From the NCBI GenBank assembly GCA_033977485.1, contig CM066989.1, positions 98,475,887 to 98,539,886 of the forward strand: a stretch of 64,000 bases of DNA, read 5' to 3'. Within the stretch, counting starts at the first letter, position 1, and the number at the start of each line of letters is the position of its first letter. The position numbers were made by a program, and so were the translations under genes. Below, in pieces: positions 11,402 to 22,915 of the stretch. This DNA comes from Hydrangea macrophylla. Its lineage: Eukaryota; Streptophyta; Magnoliopsida; Cornales; Hydrangeaceae. The notes under the pieces are model-generated. The model was not told where the DNA came from. It made no database searches and worked only from the letters and a program-made list of their open reading frames with translations.

Positions 11402-11658
11402 ATGCTCTCTCCTGCCCTTTTTTTTGAGTCTATCTTTGAAAACTCAACTTATTAAGGAGACAAAAAAAATTTACACTTACTTTCCACAATTGTCCTTAAT
11501 CATTATAATAACTTTTTTAGTTTTATTTTGGTGTGGATTTCAAGGAAGTGTAGTTTGGAAAGCAAGTAAAAATTGTATACCAATTTAGAAAAATAGACAC
11601 TAATTTTGGGACATCCCAAAATAAAATATAGGACTCAAAAAAAGGGACGTAGGGAGTA
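11402..11658. mobile_element. Degenerate Stowaway-like MITE
   Basis: The right end reads GGGACGTAGGGAGTA, the complement of the Stowaway signature TACTCCCTNCGTCCC. The left end (TGCTCTCTCCTGCCC) is a decayed match. The interior shares TACTTTCCACAATTG and TTGTATACCAATTTAG with the better preserved copy at 11875-12120. Confidence 0.55.
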
Positions 11659-11699
11659 GTAAGGTTATTTTACTTTAATTAGTAAGGTTATTTTATTGA

Positions 11700-11855
11700 G
11701 TAATTTTTTGGTAACAACTTTCATACAACTTCTTAAAAAGATGTATCTATCTCTCCTATGATGTCACTGGACCCCACAGTGAGACAGGAGAGAGATACAC
11801 ACATTTTTTAGAAGATTGTATGAAAGTTGTATGAAAGTTATCACCAAAGAATTAC
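11700..11855. mobile_element. Foldback MITE between two Stowaways
   Basis: Inverted arms GTAATTTTTTGGTAACAACT (left) and GTAATTCTTTGGTGATAACT (right, minus strand), continuing through TTTCATACAA and TATCTCTCTCCT. The interior ATCTCTCTCC/GTGAGACAGG wording recalls the element at 1181-1332. Confidence 0.55.
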
Positions 11856-11874
11856 CCTATTTTATTATATATTA

Positions 11875-12120
11875 CTTCCTTCGTCTCATTTTATGTGTTC
11901 TTATTGGAAAATTTAACCTCTTTAAAGGGACAAAAAAGAATCTATACCTACTTTCCACAATTACCCATAACTTTCTTTTTTATTTTGTTTTGGTATTGAT
12001 TGCAAAGGAAGAGTAATTTGGGAAACTAAATAAAAATTGTATACTAATTTAGGAAAGTGGGCAACAATTTTCGGACATCGCAAAAAGGGAAGGTGGACAC
12101 ATAAAATGGAACGGAGGGAG
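11875..12120. mobile_element. Stowaway-like MITE (Tc1/mariner type)
   Basis: 246 bp, ends CTTCCTTCGTCTCATTTTAT and the complement of ATAAAATGGAACGGAGGGAG, flanked by TA on both sides (11873-11874, 12121-12122). This is the classic CTCCCTCCGT Stowaway terminus with a TA duplication. Confidence 0.8.
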
Positions 12121-12717
12121 TATCTCTCTGTCTCTCTCCTTATTTATCTCCAAATACTTGGCTACTTCTGATTTCTTTTTCTATCAACACTTAATCTGTA
12201 TTCAGCGTCTTCTTCAATCTGACTTCTTCTCTTGTAAGTTTTTTTTATTTTTACTAATTGTGATTTTTCTCTCTTCGATCGGTGTCACGTGATCCTCCTG
12301 AACATAATTTATATAATAATATGAATTTGCAGTATAGTATTAGTGCATTTAATTGCCTGGCTCAAAAAAAAATTAGTGAAATTGGAGGTCACATAAATTT
12401 AGAGTTTCAGTTTTATATATGTATACATATATATATATATCTCTTATTTGCAGCCTAATTTGTTATTTCCTGTTTGTCCTGCAGAAATTTGAAGACAGCT
12501 ACAGAGTTTATAATAATAATTATAATGGGCAAAGTAGCCAAACAAGTACTTCGTAAGATTCAGAAAAAAAAAAATCTCTCTTACAAACTATCTGTTTTTT
12601 TTTTTTTTTTTTTTTCTTTCTATAAATTTTGTCAAGATTTATTATTAGTGTTAATCTAATCCCTCCAACTATGTGTTTTTTGCTAACACCACGTGCATAG
12701 CACGAGCCCAACGCTAG
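12121..12717 (+). mobile_element. Helitron-like 3' end with a possible captured exon fragment
   Basis: The 3' terminus is CTAG at 12714-12717, preceded by the hairpin CGTGC-ATA-GCACG (12692-12704) nine bases upstream and followed by T. That is the usual plant Helitron ending (hairpin, then CTRR, inserted at A|T). The 5' end is not fixed; an A|TC junction at 12122/12123 directly after the Stowaway TA would fit but is unproven. Inside, a pyrimidine-rich leader with TTGTAAGTTT (~12233) and TTTGTCCTGCAG (~12483) look like a donor and an acceptor. After that acceptor an open frame of ~23 codons reads KFEDSYRVYNNNYNGQSS, then stops. I do not recognise it. Confidence 0.4.
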
Positions 12718-14198
12718 TGTGTGTGTATATATATATATATATGTGTGTGTATATGTGTGTGTGGCCTAAATACCTTTATATCTCTAACTATTCTTTAATT
12801 ATACATACTTTGCTTTAATATTTGTTGAGTCTTATTACCATTGTAATTTTTTTCCATTAAATTTGTCATTATGAGTTTTCATAAATTGAATTGATTTCAG
12901 TGTTTTAGGCTCAAAAAATTCAATCTTGATCATCTTTTTACTAGAAAGAACAGTTGATTCAATTCAAACTCTCAAAGATCACTATGAGTTTTCCTAATCA
13001 CCATCAGCTGAGGGTGGTTCAAGTTTATTTTGCACTGATTTTTACCAATTAGGTGGTTTAAGTTTATTTGTAAAATATAATATATAATAAAATAAGTGAG
13101 ATGCCCTTACTAATTAAAGTAAAAGTAAAAAACTTATTTTTAACTTAAAATTAAGTACCCTAATTCAAAAATGAATGTACATTTATCGCCCGGCTTCAAG
13201 TTTGGCACTGTCTCATTTTAATCCTTTTATTTATTTATTTATTTTTACTATGGGCAAATACACATTCACTCACACACACAAGAATCATATTACTAAGCCA
13301 CAAGGGCTTTGGTCTAGTCTCCTTAATTTCAATTGCATTAATGTAGTATTGAATTTTTTGAATAGAAGTAATATGATCCGAATGTCCTATTTTGTCAAAA
13401 AATTTGACTGAATTCACCCATTGCCATGAGCAGTTATGTTTATGTGAGGTTGGGGAGATTGGTGGTGTCTTATTTTTACCCCTAAAAAGTGTGACTGTGT
13501 AATAACATGTACGTTCTATCAACTTTTATCATACAATTGGACATTTGGACCACATTGCTTCTATTTAAAATTTTCAATGACCAAATTGATAAAATAATAT
13601 TATAGTGACTAAAATAAGACAGAGACTCAATTTCAAAGATATATTTTATAATTGAGCCAACACAAAACGGATTCTATATTCTGATTGAAAAAGTAAGGAA
13701 CGGTTTTTGTGGTTCAAAATGTGACAAATTTAAGTGTTTGGTAAGTGTCAATATCTTGCATATGAGTCCGTGCTTAGTCTAATAAATCTCTTAAAATTGG
13801 TTCTTTATCAAACCAAAATTACATTGACTCTTACAAGAAGCTGATAAAATTTCAGACCTGATATGAACCTACTCAAATATTAGACAATGCCAAACAGACC
13901 CTATGGTCCAAAAATGAACCAATTCTACCTATACATGTGTTTTGGTAGTCTTCTTTTGATTGAATAGGAATCCGTGACTCCATGTATTAGTCAATAAAGA
14001 TGAATGGTTAGACAGAAAATTGGTATTATAAGCACTAATTGCAAAGGGTGAAAAATAAATTCTTGTAGGGAATGCAACAAATAAAGAGTTGGAAGTAATT
14101 CAAATAGAGTTAGAGAGGAAAGAGTAATTAAAGTAAGAGAAAGAGATAAAATTAATAAATACAGTATACATATATATATATATATATATGTACGAAAA
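12718..14198. other. Intergenic, no gene seen
   Basis: (GT)n/(TA)n runs lie at 12717-12762. The second copy of the dispersed repeat noted in intron 2 lies at about 13690-13905; its ends suggest a MITE with GGTCTGTTTGG-like termini. Frames of up to 104 codons here are low-complexity. A (TA)n run sits at 14169-14189. Confidence 0.45.
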
Positions 14199-14368
14199 TT
14201 CTCTAAAGAGGGCACCCTCTCTTTATTAAAGAAATGGCCTCTGTTTTGACCGTCGGATCGTATTTTCATTAATGACAGTGTTGTCATTTTACAGTTTTTA
14301 AACACAATCCAACGGTCAAAACAGAGGTCCTCTCTTTAATAAATAAAAATACGCCCTCTTTAAGAGCC
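14199..14368. mobile_element. MITE with CTCTTTA-rich inverted ends
   Basis: TTCTCTAAAGAGGGC (14199-14213) faces GCCCTCTTTAAGAGCC (14353-14368). The arms continue through CTCTTTATTAAAGA and CCTCTGTTTTGACCGTCGGA with its complement near 14310-14330. It is flanked by (TA)n on both sides. Confidence 0.6.
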
Positions 14369-14424
14369 TGACTGAATATGTATATATATATATATCTATA
14401 TATATGTGTGTGTATCTAGGTATA

Positions 14425-15780
14425 TGATGTTGTCAGAATCAAGATATAAAAAGTGTTCTTTACTTTTCAAAAGATTTGCAGTGTGGAAGTAAAGGTCGAA
14501 CCCACAGAGATTGATTACTACAGCTCTTAATTTTAAAACCTAAGTCTAATTAACTAAGAAAAACGGATTTGATTTGGATTTTAATTAAACTAATAACAAT
14601 AAAACTAGATCTAAACTATGAAAGCAATTAAAAGTGTTTTAAATAATGTTTAAGGGAACCTAGGATTGCAAATCCGCCACTAGCTTCATAATAGGAATAT
14701 TTATGAATTACTTTAGCTTATTACGTTGGATGATAATGGGGGATTGTAGCTACAAGCCCAATTCCTCCGACAAGAAGATAATCATGGTTCAAGCACCAAC
14801 ATAATCCATCTTCGGGTAGCACGAATTATCTCACACTAAACTAGGGTTGTGATCTAATCCGTCTAACCTAGGCATGGACTATTCGGATACTTGATAGCAC
14901 GAATCAATAGAGCACCATCACATGTAAACAATCTAAACAAGCACAGCAAGAATAGATCGTTGAGCACATCACAGTCAAAATAGATCTAAGACAAGAATAA
15001 ATTATGAAAGTAATGATTTAATCAATAGAAGTACGATTTATTTATAAAAATCCTCTAAACATGTGACTGTCATCCATACATAATAGAACTAAAATAAAAA
15101 CATAAATAAAACCATATTACTCGTCTAGGGCTTCATTGAAACCCTAGATCTATGATCTAGCCGTCCATGGAAGTGATAGATGGCAAGTAGTTGATGGAGG
15201 AGGCCATGGAAACCCTTGGTCTTCTTCTTCTTCTCCTTGCTTCCCTCTCTTCAATGGCTGGAAGTATGGTTGTAGAATGTGTATGTATGGGTGTGTAACA
15301 ATTGCCAACCCTTTAATTGAAGTAAAATAGAGTATATATAGATTTACAACAAGTTTTGGAAGCCTTTACAACTCGAAACGGACTGAAACTGATGTAATTT
15401 ACAATCTGGACGTCATTCTGCAGTTTCGTTTGCACAGGAGTCTTCAGTACACTGAAATACGCAACTTTGATTTTTACACATATCGCGCGAGCGGGTCGCG
15501 CGAGCGCGACAATTGGACCTTCGCGTGCGCGGATCGCGCGAGCGATTCTGGGGATCTCGCGCGAGCGATTTCTGGATTTCGCGGGCGCGGGCCGCGCGCG
15601 CGACTTGGCTTTTTCAGCTTCTTTTCTTCTGCTTTTTCACCCTGTTTAGCCTGGTTTAGTTGATTTCTTCCAAAACCTGTCAGAAACTAGAAAACAAAGT
15701 AAAAATATACAAAAACAGGATAAAATGTACTAACAAATGTTCATTAAGGCGTATATTTAGGATTAGTTCTTTCCCGATCA
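14425..15780 (-). repeat. 3' LTR of the 14425-22910 element
   Basis: 1356 bp, TGATGTTGTCAGAATC...CCCGATCA on the plus strand. It contains a CpG-dense block (15483-15604) with four CGCGCGAGCG motifs. The reading frames in this block are translations of the repeat. Confidence 0.9.
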
Positions 15781-18367
15781 CACCCCCAAACCTACATTTT
15801 GCTAGTCCTCGAGCAAAACTAAAATAAAAACTACTAATAAAAATCTATTCCATTTTCGTATGGATCACGATTGCATTTAGCATATGCAACAAGCCTTTTA
15901 AACCTCTAGGTGTCCCTAGTCGGACGAGTGAAGTCTCGTGAGGGTTCTCATCAACAAGTCACCCACAACCATCTTTATTAACTTAAAAATTTAAAAAGTT
16001 TTATTCAAACAAAAGAAAATAAAACAATCAATACTCCTTATTATAAAACAATGATTCGACATAGAATAATGAACAAGAAGAAACAGAATCAAACATCTAC
16101 CTACATCATGAAAAACAATCTCAAGCACATGAATCGTATAAATCAATAGAATTTCTCATAAAATTGCACGTGTGTGATATGGTAGTCAAATGAACACGCG
16201 CATGTCATAAACTTGGAATATCACTCGGATAACCATCCAACTATGTCTCGACTGCGAATCTCACAATGAATTACACTCTCAAATGAAACACTCAGAAACA
16301 GGTGTAATTTTTCTAATATATGGGAGCAAAGGAAATATATTTTCAAAACGAGAAATGCTAACATATGACTCGAAAAGACGCATGACACGAAAGAACAGTA
16401 GTCTCATGGATAGAATGCCAATAATCAAGACAAATTAATCATTACCATGTTTTAATCCCCCTCCCATCGTTTTTATATCCAAACCATGTTTCCAAGGATC
16501 GAATAGGACTTTTCAAAGGTTGTAACGTGGCTCAGGTAATGAAAGAGGATAGAAAGGATTAATTGGGTAGGTTTACGAATGGCATTGTAAGGCATGTTCG
16601 ATCTCTTTCATTCTTCTTTTATAAACTTCTCATCTTTTCTTTCTCTTCATTCCTTTTCATTCACTTTTCTTCTTTTCTTTCATTTTTTTTTCAACCTTCT
16701 CTTCTTTATTTTGTTTCTTTTCCTTTTTCTTTTCTCGCTTCTCAAATGACTATGCATTGAATACCAAGCAACTACCCCAATAACATCTTATTTTCTTCTT
16801 CTTCATCAACACATCGCCTTAATACTACTAAAAGTTGATCACTCTTCTAGTAGTATACTCCAAGTCGATCAAGTTGGAGCTTTTAAAGAGGATAATGGTG
16901 AACAAAGAAAAAGAGGCATTTTAACGGCTCAAGGGGCGAACTAAGGAAATTTTTTTCATTTATCGGTCGGTGGCAAATAAAGAGGGCCTACCATCATTTC
17001 CTATGGTCATATGGTTCTTCAACGTTTACGATGGAAGATTATTTAGTATGGTAACAAATATTTTAACTTGACTATCAACCAAAACAAGAATAATGAGACT
17101 AAACAACAAGTAAATGCGCTATTTCAATGAAATTCGACAAACACAATGTATTTATAACCCTCAAAACAGAAAAGATAGGCTCAAAAGCTCACTGGGTTTA
17201 GTCTCCACCTTGTGTTATCTAGAAATCCGAATCATATTATAGTTCACATCAAACATGTATTCAAGCGACTACGTGCAGTGCATAAGTTGTTGTGCAAATT
17301 TATGATATAAAACTACGATTCAAACAATACATAACTTAAAACGTCATATCATAACTTCAGCAAATGTTTAATCACATCTCCTCTTGTTTACCATTCTATA
17401 ACAATTCAAAGTTCTCTATCAAAAAGTATCAAATTGATATTGCAAAAACGTCGGTAATCATCGTTTATTTAAACACACTTATTTCAAAATTTTCAAAATT
17501 AGTGCATAATATATGCATGTGTGTGCATACCCCCAAACCTAAATCTTTCATTGTCCCCAATGAAACAATAAATTGAAAGAAAGGGAAGTACGTAAGAAAG
17601 GAACGATAATACCTCGATCTTGACAAGCCTAGAACAGGTGAACACAAAGGAATATGACAATAAAATTCAATGTTACCTGTTACTTCTTAACAAAAGAAAA
17701 CTAAACAAACAAAATAATAAAAACAGGTAAAAGAATTATAACTAAGTTAAACGAAACTAAATAAACTATAAGAAACAAAACTATGAAGATAACACGAAAA
17801 TAAACTATAAAAGGAAATAAAACATAACCAGAATTATGAAAATAATTAAAGACTCGATCTAAAAGTACCTAAGAAACAAAAACAGAAAAGTAAAAACTAT
17901 GTGACAGGTGTGGGAGGAAGATATAAGAAAATAAAAGAAGAAAATGCAGAAATGGGGGGTCGCGCGCGCGAATCCCCAGAGAGGTTTTTTTTTTTTTTTT
18001 TTTTTAACAACTAAATCTCGCGCGAGCGAGACTTCCTCGCGCTCGCGAGATCAGGCGCGAGCAGAACCTGAGGGCTCATAATAAAGAAAACAAAGAAACA
18101 ACACTAAGGGGCAAACTCGCGCGAGCGACGTCTCGCGCGAGCGGGCCGCGCGCGCGAGTTTGGTTTTTACCATTTTTTGGCTAAAATTATGTATATAATA
18201 TTAAAATAAATTAACTCCAACCCCCAAACCTATCCAGAATGTCCTAAACAGACTCAAACAGACTCAAAAACGACCAAAAACAAAGAAAACAGACGACATT
18301 AAGCTTGGGTTGCCTCCCAAGAAGCGCTATCTTTTACGTCTTTAGCTAGACCGTTCTAGCTCAAGAC
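15781..18367 (-). other. Long 3' non-coding region of the gypsy element
   Basis: It begins next to the left LTR with CACCCCCAAACC, the complement of a polypurine tract GGTTTGGGGGTG. Downstream of the protease stop, the minus strand reads GCGCTTCTTGGGAGGCAACC (18309-18328), a motif I know from the same position in Athila-type elements. A CpG-rich cluster lies at 17959-18163 with CTCGCGCGAGCG and GCCGCGCGCGCGA, similar to the LTR block, and a T/A homopolymer at 17986-18005. No pol domain was found in any frame. Confidence 0.75.
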
Positions 18368-21067
18368 TTACGGAGGTTGAAAATCAGACTTCGTACCCCT
18401 AAGAATGTCAGGCAGAGCTCGATGGTAAGCAGAAATTACGTCGCTTTGAATTAATTCAATCGACGGTTTATCAGTATGTTCAAATCGATTTCTTACCTTT
18501 CGAGTAGATTCAACATTAGGGTCCGAAGTATTAGGATTCATCCACTCATCATCCTCTATATTATTCCCCGCACTTATATTTATTACGTTCTTAGGCTCAA
18601 TATTCCGTTTAACCTCACTACCCTCCACACATAGGTAATCGTCATCTTTAGGAGGTTGATCAACAGCATTAAAAACATTTAATTTTAATTTTATATTCCC
18701 GAACGACACTTTCATCACCCCTGTTCTACAATTGACACGTGCGTTGGCCGTGGCTAAGAATGGACGACCAAGAATAACAGGAGTGTATTTTCTAGCATCT
18801 AGCACCGGTTCGGTGTCAAGGACCATAAAATCAACGGGATAGAAACATTGATCAACTTTTACTAGTACGTCTTCGACGATTCCTCTAGGTATTTTGACAG
18901 AACGATCCGCTAACTGAATAGTAGCAGCCGTAGGTTTAAGTTCACCTAGTCCTAATTGTTTATAGACGTGATAAGGTAAGAGGTTAACACTCGCTATTAA
19001 GTCAAGGAGAGCCCGATGAATGATAGTGTCACCTATGACACATGAAATCGTAGGCGTACCTGGATCCTTATATTTCGGAGGAGCGTGTTGGAAAATTGAA
19101 CTTACTTTTTCCGTGAGGAAGACCTTTTTAGGCGTATGACTGCGTATTTTGCGTTTTTGCGTACAAAGGTCTTTTAGACATTTAGCATAAGCGGGAATTT
19201 GTTTTATAGCATCGAGGAAAGGAATATTTATTTTGACTTGTTTAAATACCTCGAGTATATCCTCAACCTTAGACTTTTTATTTGTAAGATTAGACGGCTC
19301 CTCAACATTAGGTGGATATGGTAACATTGGAATATAATTTGTTGGGACCGGTTCATTGTCTTTTCTATTTTGATTCACGTCCTCACCCCTCGTCGTATTA
19401 GAGTTGCTATTCATATCTTTCACATTCTCATTCGGAATTTCTATTACCTCTTCCTCTCGTGTAGTCAACCTAGTTGAGACGGCGTTTACTTGCTCATTCG
19501 ACCCCTTAACCTCATATTGTCCCTTAGGGTTTTGAATTGTTTGACTAGGCAACGTCCCCTCGTTTCTACGACTCACTACAGTAGCTAGTTGTCCCATTTG
19601 GGATTCAAGCTTCGCAATGGACTGTGTATGAGAGTGCACTATTTGTGCTTGTGCCTGTACTTGCGTTTCAATTTTATTAAGGGACGCCAACACCTTTTCC
19701 TCAAAAGCATTACCCCTTGAAGGATTCGAATTAGGATGCGCTTGTTGGTATTGATCAGGTTGAAACTGAGGTCGATATGCATTAGGAAAATTAGTCGCCT
19801 CATTAGGATTATTATTATTATTTTTCCACGAGAAGTTAGGATGGTTTCTCTATGGCGCATCCGGATTATTAGTAGTTGCATTATAATTATTTCGTGGGTA
19901 TTGTTGAATAGAATTAATGTGTTGCTCCACGAATTCCGGAAATTGACTCGCCGATGGACATGCAAGTATCGAATGTGAAGTATCAGAACATAATGCACAA
20001 ATTTCACGAGCGGGTGAGGCTGTCGTTTGGTTCATTGTTAAAAGTCGGTCAAGTTTGTTAGATAGTTCTTTTATTTCAATTGATTGACTTGACTCGAACT
20101 TTACCTCCCTCTTAGGTTGTGGGTATCCCTCAGAACGGACAGACACCGCTTGGTGCATCGAATTCTCGCTTAACGTTTCAAATATTTTCCAGGCCTCGTC
20201 GGCACTTTTGTGTAGGAAGGTACCCGCACAAACAGCATCGACGGTGTTCCTAACAGAGGGAATAAGCCCCTCATAGAAGACCTGAACAAGTTGCCACTTA
20301 GGGACCTGATGATGTGGACACGAGCGTAATAATTCTTTAAATTTTTCCCACGTGTCGTAGAGTGATTCCCCATCTTGCATCACAAAGTTTGTTATGGATT
20401 TTCTTATCTGATTCGTACACATAATAGGGAAAAACTTTTGTAAAAATGCGGTGTGTAAGTCTTCCCATGTTCTAATTGTGTTTGGCTCCAAAGATTGGAG
20501 CCAATATTTAGCTTTGTCCTTTAATGAGAATGGAAAGAGCCGCATTTTTAATTCATCATCAGTAAGATTTTGAATTTTCAAAGTAGAACACATATCTTGA
20601 AAATCTCCTAAGTGTTTATATGGATCTTCATTTAAACGGCCGTGGAAAGATGGAAGTAGCGAGATGGTAGACGACTTTATCTCAAAGTGAGATGCCGTCG
20701 CCTCCGGTAATTCAATACATGTTTGTGGCGTGTAAGTCGTCGGAATAAAATAATCTTTAAGTGGAGGAGGTGGTGGTATATTAGGATTATTCATATTAGC
20801 TCCGTTGTTATTTTGATTGTTATCGTTATTATTTCCAATGTCTGCCATTTTAATTGGTTCTATGTTATTAAAGCGTGGTTTCTTTAGTTTTTGACGAGTA
20901 CTACGTATTTCAGATTCAAATAAAGACGTTGGTTTTGGTGTCAAATCGTCGTCTATTAAAAACCTAGCTCTAGAAGTTAAGTTTGAAGACTTGTTGAGTC
21001 TTAATGTACGTTCTAGTTCAGCGTCAAAAGGTTTTAATTCTGGTTTATTTGAACGTGTATCTAACAT
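18368..21067 (-). pseudogene. gag-protease polyprotein gene, one in-frame stop
   Basis: One frame of 900 codons runs from ATG 21067 to TAA 18368-18370 and is broken only by TAG at 19850-19852. The first part (405 aa) is a gypsy gag: GRLNEDPYKHLGDF, LRLFPFSLKDKAKYWL and TAFLQKFFP are the usual retrotrans_gag landmarks. A CX2CX4HX4C zinc knuckle lies at residues ~357-370 (CALCSDTSHSILAC). The second part (from 19693) has a coiled-coil-like Gln-rich stretch, then an aspartic protease with NLLPYHVYKQLGL and VILGRPFLATANA. Gag packages the RNA and the protease would cut the polyprotein. The stop sits in RNHPNFSW context, where related gags usually have Trp, so TGG to TAG is likely. The protease active-site triad reads D-L-I (codons 18995-19003) where D-L-G is expected, so cleavage activity is doubtful. 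Confidence 0.85.
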
Positions 21068-21541
21068 AAACTAAAAGAAAGTAAACTAAAAAAAAAATTA
21101 ACTAACAAAAGAAACAAATAGCAATCACGCAAGTAAGACGACAATCAAGTACACAGTACTACTATGATGCATGAATATTATCCTGTAATGCAATGACCGC
21201 GTCAAGCCCAGCGCCCCGGGTTTCCTAGCTAATGCAGTGCAATTAACCCTAAACTAATGCAAATAGTGCGTCACAGCGCCCTGACTTACAGCGGTTTAAA
21301 GCGAATTCCAAAGGAAGCAATTTATTTAATTTTATTTATATTTTTATTTGCGTAAGCTCCTTTGATGTAATTAGCTGCTCCACTCAGAAACGTTGACTAC
21401 AAAATAAAAAAAAACAACTTAGTAACTAAAAATAAAACGAAAAATAAGAAAAGGAAACCTAATCTAATATTTACGAATTAACTAAACTACGATTCTAAAA
21501 CTAAAGGTAGTAATACAATCCCCGGTAACGGCGCCAAAAAT
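21068..21541 (-). other. 5' leader of the gypsy element with tRNA-Asp primer site
   Basis: The primer binding site is at 21520-21536 on the minus strand (TGGCGCCGTTACCGGGG, one mismatch from the complement of plant tRNA-Asp as I recall it), five bases from the 5' LTR. The remaining leader to the gag ATG at 21067 shows no open frame of note. Confidence 0.75.
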
Positions 21542-22910
21542 TGATGTTGTCAGAATCAAGATATAAAAAGTGTTCTTTGCTTTTCAAAAGATTTGCAGTG
21601 TGGAAGTAAAGGTCGAACCCACAGAGATTGATTACTACAGCTCTTAATTTTAAAACCTAAGTCTAATTAACTAAGAAAAACGGATTTGATTTGGATTTTA
21701 ATTAAACTAATAACAATAAAACTAGATCTAAACTATGAAAGCAATTAAAAGTGTTTTAAATAATGTTTAATGGAACCTAGGATTGCAAATCCACCACTAG
21801 CTTCATAATAGGAATATTTATAAATTACTTTAGCTTATTACGTTGGATGATAATGGGGAATTGTAGCTACAAGCCCAATTCCTCCGACAAGAAGATAATC
21901 ATGGTTCAAGCACCAACATAATCCATCTTCGGGTAGCACGAATTATCTCACACTAAACTAGGGTTGTGATCTAATCCGTCTAACCTAGGCATGGACTATT
22001 CGGATAATTGATAGCACGAATCAATAGAGCACCATCACATGTAAACAATCTAAACAAGCACAGCAAGAATAGATCGTTGAGCACATCACAGTCAAAATAG
22101 ATCTAAGACAAGAATAAATTATGAAAGTAATGATTTAATCAATAGAAGTACGATTTATTTATAAAAATCCTCTAAACATGTGACTGTCATCCATACATAA
22201 TAGAACTAAAATAAAAACATAAATAAAACCCTATTACTCGTCTAGGGCTTCATTGAAACCCTAGATCTATGATCTAGCCGTCCATGGAAGTGATAGATGG
22301 CAAGTAGTTGATGGAGGAGGCCATGGAAACCCTTGGTCTTCTTCTTCTTCTCCTTGCTTCCCTCTCTTCAATGGCTGGAAGTATGGTTGTAGAATGTGTA
22401 TGTATGGGTGTGTAACAATTGCCAACCCTTTAATTGAAGTAAAATAGAGTATATATAGATTTACAACAAGTTTTGGAAGCCTTTACAACTCGAAACGGAC
22501 TGAAACTGATGTAATTTACAATCTGGACGTCATTCTGCAGTTTCGTTTGCACAGGAGTCTTCAGTACACTGAAATACGCAACTTTGATTTTTACACATAT
22601 CGCGCGAGTGGGTCGCGCGAGCGCGACAAATGGACCTTCGCGCGCGCGGATCGCGCGAGCGATTCTGGGGATCTCGCGAGAGCGGATCGCGCGAGCGATT
22701 TTTGGATTTCACGGGCGCGGGCCGCGCGCGCGACTTGGCTTTTTCAGCTTCTTTTCTTCTGCTTTTTCACCCTGTTTAGCCTGGTTTAGTTGATTTCTTC
22801 CAAAACCTGTCAGAAACTAGAAAACAAAGTAAAAATATACAAAAACAGGATAAAATGTACTAACAAATGTTCATTAAGGCGTATATTTAGGATTAGTTCT
22901 CTCCCGATCA
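21542..22910 (-). repeat. 5' LTR of the 14425-22910 element
   Basis: 1369 bp, the partner of 14425-15780. Its CpG block (22598-22734) carries one extra ~13-bp unit relative to the 3' LTR. Read on the minus strand it would hold the promoter of the element. Confidence 0.9.
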
Positions 22911-22915
22911 GTATA

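Larger units (their letters stand above)
14425..22910 (-). mobile_element. Ty3/gypsy element with gag-protease only (Athila/TR-GAG-like), complete ends
   Basis: Two LTRs (14425-15780 and 21542-22910) enclose 5.76 kb. The 5-bp duplication GTATA flanks both ends (14420-14424, 22911-22915). The element reads on the minus strand, so the right LTR is the 5' LTR. A primer binding site complementary to the tRNA-Asp 3' end abuts it, and a polypurine tract abuts the left LTR. The only coding region is gag plus an aspartic protease (18368-21067). No reverse transcriptase, RNase H or integrase frame exists in the remaining 2.6 kb, so it must depend on another element. The LTRs are nearly identical to the eye and differ by one 13-bp repeat unit, so insertion is recent. 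Confidence 0.9.

Noticed and set aside
15430..15663. Frames rich in Arg/Ala in the LTR CpG block (also 22547-22793)
   Set aside because: They are translations of the CGCGCGAGCG repeats and differ between the two LTRs by frame-changing indels.
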